Assembly (NCBI RefSeq): GCF_949628265.1
Contig: NC_088789.1
Coordinates: 25,351,883-25,415,882, forward strand
From: Cloeon dipterum
Taxonomy: Eukaryota > Arthropoda > Insecta > Ephemeroptera > Baetidae
Direction: 5' to 3'
DNA: 64,000 bases
Made by a program: the position numbers and the translations under genes. Shown in pieces: positions 11,132 through 19,138 of this stretch (the first letter of the stretch is position 1; each line of letters begins with the position of its first letter). The notes below the pieces were generated by a model. That model was not told where the DNA came from. It searched no databases and saw only the letters and a list, made by a program, of their open reading frames with translations.

Positions 11132-11682
11132 TTGTATATACACTTACGCATATACATACATAATTATTCTAGCAACAAAGATCACGCCTGTCTTCCTTAA
11201 TTTTAAGAAGTACAAAATTCATGACAGATTTGAAGAGAAAATTGTAGAGAGGCCGCGTTGAGTCACCAAAAATGAAAATCCTAGTCTGTGCACCGCCTTT
11301 GTCTTGCTTCGCCGCTCAACCAATACTCCCCAGAAAACTTAATTGTATAATTTCAACTCCATTGATGATGATATATGATTATATTTCTCTTGTCCGCCTG
11401 TGATAGCCGGAACAAAAATTAATATTCACAATCCCAAAAATGAAATACGGTTGGAGATCTCAAGTGAGAGAGAGAGAAAGAGAGAAGGATGGATTTAATC
11501 GAGTGCAATTATCACACACTGATGGCCCCAAAACTGTCTAAGTGCACTATTTTTTTTTTAATTAAATAAACAAATAGAGAAGAAGTAAATCATTTATCTG
11601 TTGTTACTCACATAATAACTATTATTATTTTTAAAAATTGCTATTATCATTATTGTAGCCACACAAGCTATTATGTTGTTCT

Positions 11683-11688
11683 AATAAA
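11683..11688 (+). terminator. poly(A) signal, fusilli long form
   Basis: Canonical AATAAA about 640 bases after the stop codon, followed by T/G-rich sequence (TCTGCTTTTGAATGTT). Earlier AATAAA copies at 11041 and near 11566 could also be used. Confidence 0.5.
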
Positions 11689-13816
11689 ACAATATTCTGC
11701 TTTTGAATGTTAATTCAGCGCCTTTTTCTTCCTCTTCGTCGACCCTTTTCAAATTTTATGACAAGATAGTTTTTTTTATTTTCAAATTTGAAAAAAATTA
11801 TTAAAAATATTCAAGAAAAGAAAATGAGAGCATTATTAGAGCAGATTTTTTGTTTTATAAAATTTGTGTCTTATTGTTAGAGACTCGATAAATTTACTGC
11901 ATATTTTAATAAATAATAAAACTTGCAAACTGACCTTCACTTGGCACAGCTCAAACAGAATGCTGATGTCGATCCTGACGACGAAGTTGAAGCCAGGGTT
12001 CGCAAAAACCCGCATTTTTCCGGAAAAACCCAGTGCATTGCAAAAAACTTTTTTTGCGGATTTTTCTGCAATTTTGCGCATTTTTCCAAAACACATGCAT
12101 TTTTATGGAAAATAAAAAATTATCATGATGCGGATGACCAAAAATAGGATTTTTCAAAATCCCCAAAATCAGTATTAGAGCCACGGGTTCCTTCAAGAGA
12201 CAGAAAATTTTAACTCTCAACGTAATTTTGTGAAATTTCAGACTGATTTGCAGCGAAAATTGACTATTTTTGGGATAAATTCGGAAAAATGCAGAAAAAC
12301 CCAAAAATGGTGGGTTTTTCCAGCCGGTTTTGTTGCGCAAAAAACCAGTGGTGCATTTTTGCGCATTGCAAAATTGGCAAACCCTGAGTTGAACAGCAGT
12401 TTCCTCAGCTGTCCAAACTGTTACAGCAGTTTCACATTTTCCTCGTGGCTATAGGCTTAATTAAAGAACGACAAATTGTCGATTCTCATTCTCAGATCCG
12501 CGATGTTGGGTGGCAAGGAGAGAAACGTCATGCAGCAGCTTTACAATTTTTAAATTTCAGTAATTACGTTTGTTGAGAGTCAGAATTTATGACGTGACTT
12601 AAAAAGAAAAAGGCTTTTATTTTCATAATGCTTGTATTTTAGTTTAGTGTTGGATAAATGGTGTTTATATGGGGGTGAATAGTGAGCAAATTACGCTAGG
12701 TTGATTTTTACCCTCGAAACATGTGGAGGTGAGACAATAATACCATCAGAATAGGTAAGAAATTGAGCCCTGGCATCAGGGTGAATAAAACGTAATTTTA
12801 GAAAGGGATAAACAGAAAAAAAATGAAGATTGCGCGTCTCGCTAAAAAAGATTTGAAAAAATTTCAACCTCACAAATGGTAAGGACCATATAGAGGAAAC
12901 ACGTGTCTCAATTAAATTCCATGCTTTTTATAAATTTAAAAAAATCAAATTCTAAAAATTGGTCTTGTGCCAAAAAAAGACGTAAAATTTGTTAAAAATT
13001 CAACGCTATTAGTTTGGACCCAATTCATATATAATTTCAAGCACCAAATAATAATAAGACCGGTCGATAATCGTTATACGAAAAATCACATTTGTATGGA
13101 AAAAGGAAGAAAATAGAAAAATAATGAATAAAGAATTAAAAATTGAGCTTTTGCAAAAACTAATCGTGTTATAAATTTAATGAATCAATTAAGTTTGGAT
13201 CGAAACCATCCAATTCAAATTAAGAGAATCAACAGATAATCTCATCTTACGAAAAAAGCAATTAATTTAAAGCGAGGAAATATTTAAATAAATGGAACTT
13301 GCGAGTGCTAAAAAACTTTGAATTTTTCCCACAAACAACAATTTGGTTAAATTCAACGCTTCAAGTTTGCACCAAATTTCATGCAACAAAATAACTACAA
13401 ATTATACTTTTCTCACGAAAAATTCAAATTTAAAACGGGGGAAACAACTCCAAAAAAAAAAATGAAATTACATCATGAGGCGCAAAAGCTGAATGTATAT
13501 CCTGGAACAAAAATATTTTTAAAAATGTGTCTTCTCATAAAGGAAAAAGACATTTGACTAGAGAATTTTGATTCAATTTTTCTTTGTTTTAGTTTGTTAT
13601 AGAGTGAATAAAAGTATCACAATATATAGAAATAAACAAAAGAGAAATGTATGCGGCGCCTATAGCAGTTCTCTAAGCGTGTGTTACTCGCGCACGTGGT
13701 GGAAAACATTGCAAGGCAGCATCTTGGTTAGTGAGAGTGATGAGAAAACTGATAGACACAGTCTCTTACTTGCAATTCGATCCTGCTACATGCGGCGTTT
13801 ATTATAAGCGCGCGAC
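11689..13816. other. intergenic, repeat-bearing
   Basis: No gene was seen. A hAT-like short element occupies 11994-12386. The remainder to 13800 is very AT-rich with no recognised coding sequence. The last 60 bases run into the TATA promoter of the next gene. Confidence 0.7.
11994..12386. mobile_element. hAT-like non-autonomous element (393 bp)
   Basis: It begins CAGGGTTCGCAAAAACCC and ends GCAAACCCTG, so its ends are inverted CAGGGTT/AACCCTG. AGTTGAA flanks both sides: AGTTGAAG and one C before the left end, AGTTGAAC right after the right end. CAGGG termini with duplications near 8 bp are typical of the hAT superfamily. The inside is AT-rich and noncoding. A better preserved relative lies at 15276-15770. 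Confidence 0.75.
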
Positions 13817-13824
13817 TATATAAA
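13817..13824 (+). promoter_or_regulatory. TATA box of PVP-repeat protein gene
   Basis: TATATAAA lies 64 bases before the ATG at 13881. About 30 bases further on, TCATCACTTT (13847-13856) is a reasonable initiator. TATA promoters are common for highly expressed, stage- or tissue-specific insect genes. Confidence 0.8.
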
Positions 13825-13880
13825 GTGCGTCCCGGTTGCGAATTTATCATCACTTTTTATTTATTCGCACTGCAGGCAGG

Positions 13881-14944
13881 ATGGTGATCAGCTCTAAGGT
13901 AATTTATGTTATTTCATGTATAAAAAAGTGTTTTATTTTAAGTTTAAATATATATGTTTTGTTAGAAATATAAAGACAAATGTACTAAAAGATTTATTTA
14001 ATGCTTTTTTTAACTGCTGCTGGGCTATGAGCTCACCGGGTTCGCTCAATCGGCCAACCTTTCGCCTCCCCGCACCGAGATTTTTTATTTAAACGCCAGA
14101 CATTTGTCCCTAACGTCCCTGGAAAGGTGCGAAAACCAGCTAGTGGCGCCTCCTACCAACTTTTTGAGCTATATTTGTGCATTTCGAGTCCTTTATAATT
14201 AACCACCCTTTGCCATCCCTGAAATTAAGCAGCAGCCGCAGTAATAGATTCTAAAAATCCGGAAAATTTTAAATAATATCTTCCATTGCACTGACTCTTT
14301 GAAGCAAAATAAATTAATTTAAAAACATCCTCAGATTTTAAATAAATTTGTTTATGTATATTTACTGTTAAATGAAAAATGAATTGATTTAACTTATTAG
14401 AAATTGGCATTCACAGATTGGGGCAGCGTTGGTGGTGCTGTTCGTCGCCGGAGTTGCTGCCAAGGAGGAGGCTGCGCCGAGCAAGATCAGGCGCGGAGTT
14501 TTCGGCCTGGGATACGGCGTCGGTGGGTCTTACGGCCTGGGCGGCTCATTCGGGCTGGACGGACATGCCTTCGGCGCCTCTGGACACGCATTCGGCTCTC
14601 ATCCCGAACACGTTTTCGGCCACGAAGTCACCATCACCAAGGAGGTCCCCGTGCACGTGCCGCACCCTGTGCCCGTGCCTGTGGTGAAGAAGGTACCCTT
14701 CCCCGTGCCACACCCTGTGCCCTACCCTGTCGAGAGGCCTTACCCTGTTCCCGTGATCAAGTCCGTGCCTGTTCCCTACGATAAGCCGGTGCCCGTCCCC
14801 GTGGAGAAGCCCGTGCCCGTGCCTTTTCCCGTGAAGGTGCCCGTGCCCCATCCTGTGCCTGTGCCCTACCCCGTGCCTCGTGCCATCCCCCATCCCGTCG
14901 AGGTGCCCTTCGCCAAGCCCGTCCATTTCCCTCAGCCCTGGTAA
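13881..14944 (+). CDS. secreted Pro-Val repeat protein (cuticle/silk-like)
   Basis: Two exons, 13881-13898 (MVISSK) and 14417-14944, join in phase 0 through GT/AG to give 181 residues. The N-terminus, IGAALVVLFVAGVAA, is a clear signal peptide whose coding is split by the intron after six codons; cleavage is likely near VAA|KEE. A Gly/His/Phe-rich segment (FGLGYGVGGSYGLGGSFGLD) follows at about residues 35-75. From about residue 80 to the end the chain is PVP, PHPVPVPV and YPV repeats with regularly placed Lys, Arg and Glu, ending HFPQPW. No Cys is present after the signal. Such proteins are found in insect cuticle, chorion or secretions; the exact role here is unknown. The gene has a strong TATA box and a close poly(A) signal, as expected for high expression. 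Confidence 0.9.
13899..14416 (+). other. intron 1 of PVP-repeat gene
   Basis: It runs from donor AAG|GTAATT to acceptor GCATTCACAG. A dispersed repeat copy lies at about 14024-14185. The remainder is AT-rich with no recognised feature. Confidence 0.8.
14024..14185 (+). repeat. dispersed repeat J, copy 1
   Basis: It begins TGGGCTATGAGCTCACCGGG and contains CCGCACCGAG, AACGCCAGA and GGAAAGGTGCGAAAACCAGC. The same phrases occur in the same order on the minus strand at 21350-21716. Length, intron location and moderate GC suggest a SINE or short DNA element. I could not find convincing A and B boxes. Confidence 0.75.
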
Positions 14945-14969
14945 ATTTGTTATATATGAATTCTGGCTA

Positions 14970-14982
14970 AATAAATTTTATT
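14970..14982. terminator. back-to-back poly(A) signals for convergent genes
   Basis: AATAAATTTTATT reads AATAAA on the plus strand (14970-14975) and AATAAA on the minus strand (14977-14982). The first is 26 bases after the PVP stop codon and the second about 45 bases after the protease stop codon. The two transcripts should overlap by a few tens of bases in antisense. Confidence 0.85.
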
Positions 14983-15026
14983 TTCGGTTATACTTTTCCT
15001 CCTTTAATTCATTTAAAATCACATTT

Positions 15027-17633
15027 TTACTGCATGTGCTGTTGAATCCAACTGATGTAATAATTAATTCGGGTAAAGACTGTAGGATAGCCTGGATCGG
15101 CACATCCCAGTGCCCAAGAAACAAGTCCGTGTTGAATGCCATTCACATATAGGGGGCCGCCACTGTCACCTTGGCAAGAGCCCATATTTCCCTAGAAAAT
15201 TAAAAAATAATGCTTTAATTTGAAAATTTAAAACAATTTAAAAGTATTAATTATAAAAAACCATTGGATTAGATACAGGGTTGCATTTAGTCCTGGTTCC
15301 GGTAAAATTGCGCAACTTTCAACAAACACCCAAATAAATTTTCACCGTCGAATTAATTAATTGTTGTCCTTTTCTTGCAACAAGGAACTTCGCGTTTGGG
15401 TGTTGAAATTTGCACAATTTTCCGGGACCAGAGGACGATTTGCTTACCACCCGGTTTTTTCACCATTGGTTTTTACCAATTTCTTGCTCAAGAAATGCAT
15501 GAAACGAATTGATTCCATTTATTTCCCTGTTAAAATTTGGTGTCTGGGTGGTCAAAATTTCTTCCACTGTGCAAATATATTCTTTTAATTTGCCATTTTT
15601 TGCTGCCACATTTCTCCAAAAATTTATCTCTGACAATTTTTCAAGTCGTAAGATTTAATTAGAAAAATAAGGTGAAAAGAAAACATTGCCTGCAAGAAAC
15701 TGGTAAAAATAAAAAAAGTTTTTTACCACTGCACTGCATTTTTTTAAAATGCGGGTTTTTTGCAACCCTGATTAGATAATTGTTTATTGATGTAAATATA
15801 GTTATTTAAGAAAAAACTGAATGGCTCTACTAAACCTCTGTGTCTTTTTAATAATAACTTAATTTCCACATTGAAAATATATTGAAGGGTTAATGCGTTT
15901 GGCTTTATAATTTAGCTGCTATGCGAGTACTAGATATAAAAAATCTTTGTTCAAATTCGGATAGGTGATCAAATTTGGAATTTTTTTGCATATATTATGC
16001 TGAAAAAATATTTTCCTCTGACCAGTTATCCGGAAATTCCGTTGGTTCCAATTTACTAGGAAGTTTATGCAAATAACGAGAAGTTATAAATATTTGAATT
16101 TGTCAAAATGAAAGATCATAGCAAAATTAATTAAAAAATTATAAATCTACCACAATATAGCCGTTAAATTTCTGCATTCGATTTTCTTAGAGCCTTTTCT
16201 GTTAATTCTGTTAAAATATCGTAAAAAAATCTCACCTTTTTCAAAAATTATAAAAATCATTCATTAGTCGCATAGTAAAATATATAATATATATTTTAAA
16301 ATTTTGATATTATCAAGTATTTATACATTTTTTAAATCTAACCCCTTTTAAAGAAATTATGGCAATTTTAAATGTCCTAAATTTTAAACTTTTTGACGTG
16401 GATTCAGCGAACCATAAATAACGGGAGCTATATATTCCTTTGGAAAATTGTCATCGTTTATCAAATAATATCGAATATTTTTCGGATTAAAGGGTGCGTT
16501 CTGCGTTCCTTAATTTACATTAAATTATACATATTTTCAAGTACCTGAGGAACGCCAGCGCATATCTGTCCAGGGTAGACAGGGTATCCGATGCCATAGT
16601 AAATGTCCTGGCACTCTCTCTGGTTGACGATATTGATTTCGACCCGCAGCAAATCGTCTGAGCGCGCTTGAGTGTCTCCCCACCCGGCCACCACGGCGAC
16701 GGCGCCGTCCTCTGGACTCTGACCCTCGGCAGGCAGAGTGACGATTTCCACGATGCCTGGCTTCAACACGATGGGCGTTTCGAGAGTGATGATGGCGATG
16801 TCGTTTATCCACGCATTTATTTGGTCGTATTCTTCGTGGATCGTGAGCGCAGCCACTTTGTAAATATCGCCCTCGCTGACGCCCGCCCTTAAGGAACCAG
16901 CGACCACGCGCACAGTTTTGGCCGTCCAACTGTAACAATATTAAATTTAAATTATTCAATTCACCAGTTGCATAAACCCTAAGTGTTCGAAGCCGCCAAC
17001 AGATGGCGCCACCGTAGACTTTCGATTTTAAGACACTTCCGCTGCGATTTCAGACTCAATCTAGCTACCGTGCATTCTTCAATTAATTTGCTATTTTTTG
17101 ACGTGCTGAAAACCAAAATCGGTTCAGCCAATCACCGTAGAATCGTGAAAAACTATATTTTGAAAAAAAAATTTCCAACGTTTCTACGGCGAATGGCTGA
17201 ACCGATTTTGGTTTTCAGCACGTCAAAAAAAAGTAAAATAATTAAAAAAGCAAAATAGCTAGATTGAGTCTGAAATCGCAGCAGAAATGCCTTATTAAAA
17301 CCACTTCAAACAAAATTTTTAAAAAAGTCTGTGGTTACGCCATCTGTTGGCGGCTTTAATAACTAAGGGTTTATGCAACTGGTCAATTATTAAATAAATT
17401 AATTTTTACGCTGTGAGACAATGGGCTGCGGTCAAAATGTGCCGTTCCGAGATGATTGTTCCGCCGCAGTTGTGTCTGAAGGTGCTGATGAAGACATCCA
17501 CCTGCACGGACACGATGGACGGGAATTCACCCTCTGTTGCTGGCTCGCCTCCGATGATCCACGGCGAGGGAGCGGCCGAGGCCAAGGCCACCAAAAAACA
17601 GGCGCCGATTATGCAAGGTGTTACGGATATCAT
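15027..17633 (-). CDS. secreted S1 family serine protease (chymotrypsin fold)
   Basis: Three minus-strand exons, 17410-17633, 16545-16929 and 15027-15191, join by GT/AG with frame kept to give 257 residues. [20 protein letters not shown] is the signal peptide, followed by a very short propeptide APSPW and the mature start [17 protein letters not shown]. The catalytic His is in LTAAHC (end of exon 1), Asp in INDIAIITL (exon 2) and Ser in GDSGGP (exon 3), so the triad is complete. The residue before IIGG is Trp, not the usual Arg/Lys, so trypsin-type activation is not expected. The S1 pocket reads Gly at the 189 position ([10 protein letters not shown]), with SWA near 214-216. This fits chymotrypsin- or elastase-like rather than trypsin-like specificity. 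A digestive or secreted role is likely. Intron 1 is almost wholly a foldback MITE; intron 2 (15192-16544) holds nested elements. Confidence 0.93.
15276..15770. mobile_element. hAT-like MITE with perfect 8-bp target duplication
   Basis: The ends are CAGGGTTGCA and TGCAACCCTG, perfect 10-bp inverted repeats. ATTAGATA stands on both sides (15268-15275 and 15771-15778), a perfect 8-bp target duplication. It is noncoding inside and 495 bp long, of which 149 bp is a second element (15289-15437) inserted close to its left end. It lies in intron 2 of the protease. Confidence 0.88.
15289..15437. mobile_element. MITE B copy 1, nested in hAT-like MITE
   Basis: The arms are AGTCCTGGTTCCGGTAAAAT and, mirrored, CGTCCTCTGGTCCCGGAAAA. 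The inverted similarity extends about 45 bases inward through TTTCAACAAACACCCAAA and its partner. ATTT flanks both sides (15285-15288 and 15438-15441). Compare copy 2 at 21494-21633. Confidence 0.85.
15890..16410. repeat. dispersed AT-rich repeat G, copy 1
   Basis: It shares ordered phrases with 46770-47210: GAGTRCTAGAT, CAAATTCGG, CTACCACAA, GCATTCGATTTTC, AGAGC.CTTTTCTGT, TATAAAAATCAT, ATGGCAATTT and GTGGATT. The copies are clearly related but diverged. No termini were defined. Confidence 0.65.
16964..17382. mobile_element. 419-bp foldback MITE filling protease intron 1
   Basis: The left end CCAGTTGCATAAACCCTAAG is mirrored by the right end CTTAGTTATTAAAGCC...AACTGG. The arms stay complementary far inward: GCCGCCAACAGATGGCG against its mirror, GAGTCTGAAATCGCAGC against GCTGCGATTTCAGACTC, and GACGTGCTGAAAACC against its mirror. 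The structure is essentially one long hairpin. The flanks are TCAATTCA and TCAATTAT (six matching bases). The element occupies 419 of the 480 intron bases. Confidence 0.88.
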
Positions 17634-17713
17634 GTTTGCAGCACAATTGAAACAATTGAAGTAGACAAGAAAGAAAAAAAAGTTGATCCCTTATCTGTTG
17701 ATGCAAAGCACCA

Positions 17714-17720
17714 CTTATAC
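17714..17720 (-). promoter_or_regulatory. TATA-like box of serine protease gene
   Basis: On the minus strand GTATAAG lies about 85 bases before the ATG. AACAGATAAGG, a GATA-factor core, follows about 25 bases on. GATA sites are frequent in insect midgut protease promoters, so gut expression is a fair inference. Confidence 0.45.
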
Positions 17721-18488
17721 AAAATACAAATTGTTTTGAAGGTCTGCTGATATTTTAATCGCGTCAGTTTGTATTATCAGATCAGATTATTGTTTCATTT
17801 GAGCAACTCTTTTTCTTATATTCAGGTAGGATCCAAATAAAGCTAGAGGCGAACACCTTTGTTGGCATGGGTCTTCAGATCTTGATGAAATTTGGTGGAC
17901 CTATGTTGAATTGTAAAATTATTGGCTGAAAAAATTCCAAGAAAGCCTATTTAATATAGGGTCAAAGTTTGCGATTTTTCGGATTTTTTGAAATACAGCA
18001 AGAACGGTTTGATATCTGGTTGAGAGATGATAAATTGAAATTTATTTCTTGACATGCTGAACAATTTGTTATCAATTATCAACTTGGACTTCAAAGGTCA
18101 AGGTCACAGAGGTGCTAAAATGTGCTCATTATAATTAAAAATAACTTATCAAAAATGGGTGGCGAGTTTTTATTTTTTAATATTTTAGGACTGATTGTAA
18201 TTAAAATAACGTGTTTTTTTCGTTTTTTGCATCCTATAAACATGAGGTATCCTGTATAATTTGCTAAATTTAGTCCAGATTTTAAGCAGATTTCATGATA
18301 GCAGGACCAATTATTGTGATCAATTAAGATTTTTAAGAGGTTGGGCGTTGGATCTCATCCTCGATCTACCTCTGGGGGGACGTAACTCTAAAAAAATATC
18401 GAAGCCACATTGGACAGATTTAGGGGGATGACTTCATCTTTAATTAATACTATTGAAATATTTTTTAATTATTAATTCCAAAAAGCTG
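17721..18488. other. intergenic between two minus-strand genes
   Basis: No coding sequence was recognised. The moderate complexity of 17850-18330 suggests an old repeat. AGGTCAAGGTCA at 18095-18106 contains a perfect TCAAGGTCA, the monomeric site of FTZ-F1/ERR nuclear receptors. It may be functional or part of the repeat. Confidence 0.5.
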
Positions 18489-18920
18489 TTAGTATAACAC
18501 TTTCACAAAAATTTCCCTAGCCGCGCATTGGCTGGGTTGGTTAAAAACTTGATTTAAGCAACCGGTAAATATTAGGTGCTTCAACCGGTATCTGTATTTC
18601 TCAAGAATCTTTTTATTTACACTCATTGCGTGCAATGCGAGGCAATTAAAAATATTTTTTAAAAAAATTAAATTATGAACAAAATAAAATGAAATATTGT
18701 ATACATACCTCAACAGCGCTGGAATGGATTCTCCCATCAGATCTAACAATAAGAAGTCAAAACTACCGATACGTATAGTTTGGTTTTGCTCGTACTGCGC
18801 CGGCGCTCCGCAGCACCGCAGCTCGTCCCTGCAGAATGCAGAACGCAAACATCTGACAGACCAAAACAAATCAGTTTGCCACTGGATCAGCTGCCAAACT
18901 TTCACAAAATAATTTTCCAT
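18489..18920 (-). CDS. small unrecognised two-exon gene
   Basis: ATG at 18918-18920; exon 1 runs 18709-18920 and exon 2 runs 18489-18621. The donor GAG|GTATGT and an acceptor AATGAG| remove an AT-rich 87-base intron and keep the frame, giving about 114 residues. The product starts MENYFVKVWQLIQWQTDLFW. It is Cys-rich in the middle (RCLRSAFCRDELRCCGAP), then has IRIGSFDFLLLDLMGESIPA, and ends AAREIFVKVLY. No signal peptide or clear domain was recognised. Without splicing the frame also stays open (143 residues), but the extra part is AT-driven and hydrophobic. The ATG is 218 bases from the divergent PRCC start, which supports a real gene with a shared promoter. I do not know its function. Confidence 0.45.
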   Translation of the reverse strand: MENYFVKVWQLIQWQTDLFWSVRCLRSAFCRDELRCCGAPAQYEQNQTIRIGSFDFLLLDLMGESIPALLRYVYNISFYFVHNLIFLKNIFNCLALHAMSVNKKILEKYRYRLKHLIFTGCLNQVFNQPSQCAAREIFVKVLY

Positions 18921-19138
18921 TAGAGAAATATCAACGGTTTTCAATCGATCAAGACCTTGGGTAAGCGATCCTCACTTTTTTATTGCACCTTAATTGCACC
19001 TGTTTTTGAAATATATTTTGTTCCTGTTTGTTTGACCGCAATTTTTGATTGCAAAAAAATAATAACATTTTGATCGTGTTTTCTCCTGAGAATGTTTCAA
19101 TATTAATAATTATTAATTCTAGTAAAGGAGAAGTAAAA
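18921..19138. promoter_or_regulatory. likely bidirectional promoter
   Basis: This 218-bp gap separates the divergent ATGs of the small minus-strand gene and PRCC. No TATA box stands out on either side. The AT-rich half next to PRCC probably includes its 5' UTR. Confidence 0.45.

Larger units (their letters stand above)
11042..11688 (+). other. 3' UTR of fusilli RRM4 form
   Basis: Noncoding and AT-rich. It holds a 49-base pure purine tract at 11083-11131 (mostly GAAA repeats), a GAGAGAGA tract near 11465-11480 and several AATAAA motifs. The one at 11683-11688 (CTAATAAAAC) is the best candidate end signal. Confidence 0.6.

Noticed and set aside
14546..14926. Minus-strand 126-codon His/Gly/Asp-rich frame
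   Set aside because: It is the antisense shadow of the PVP repeats; its regular pattern simply mirrors the Pro-Val codons.
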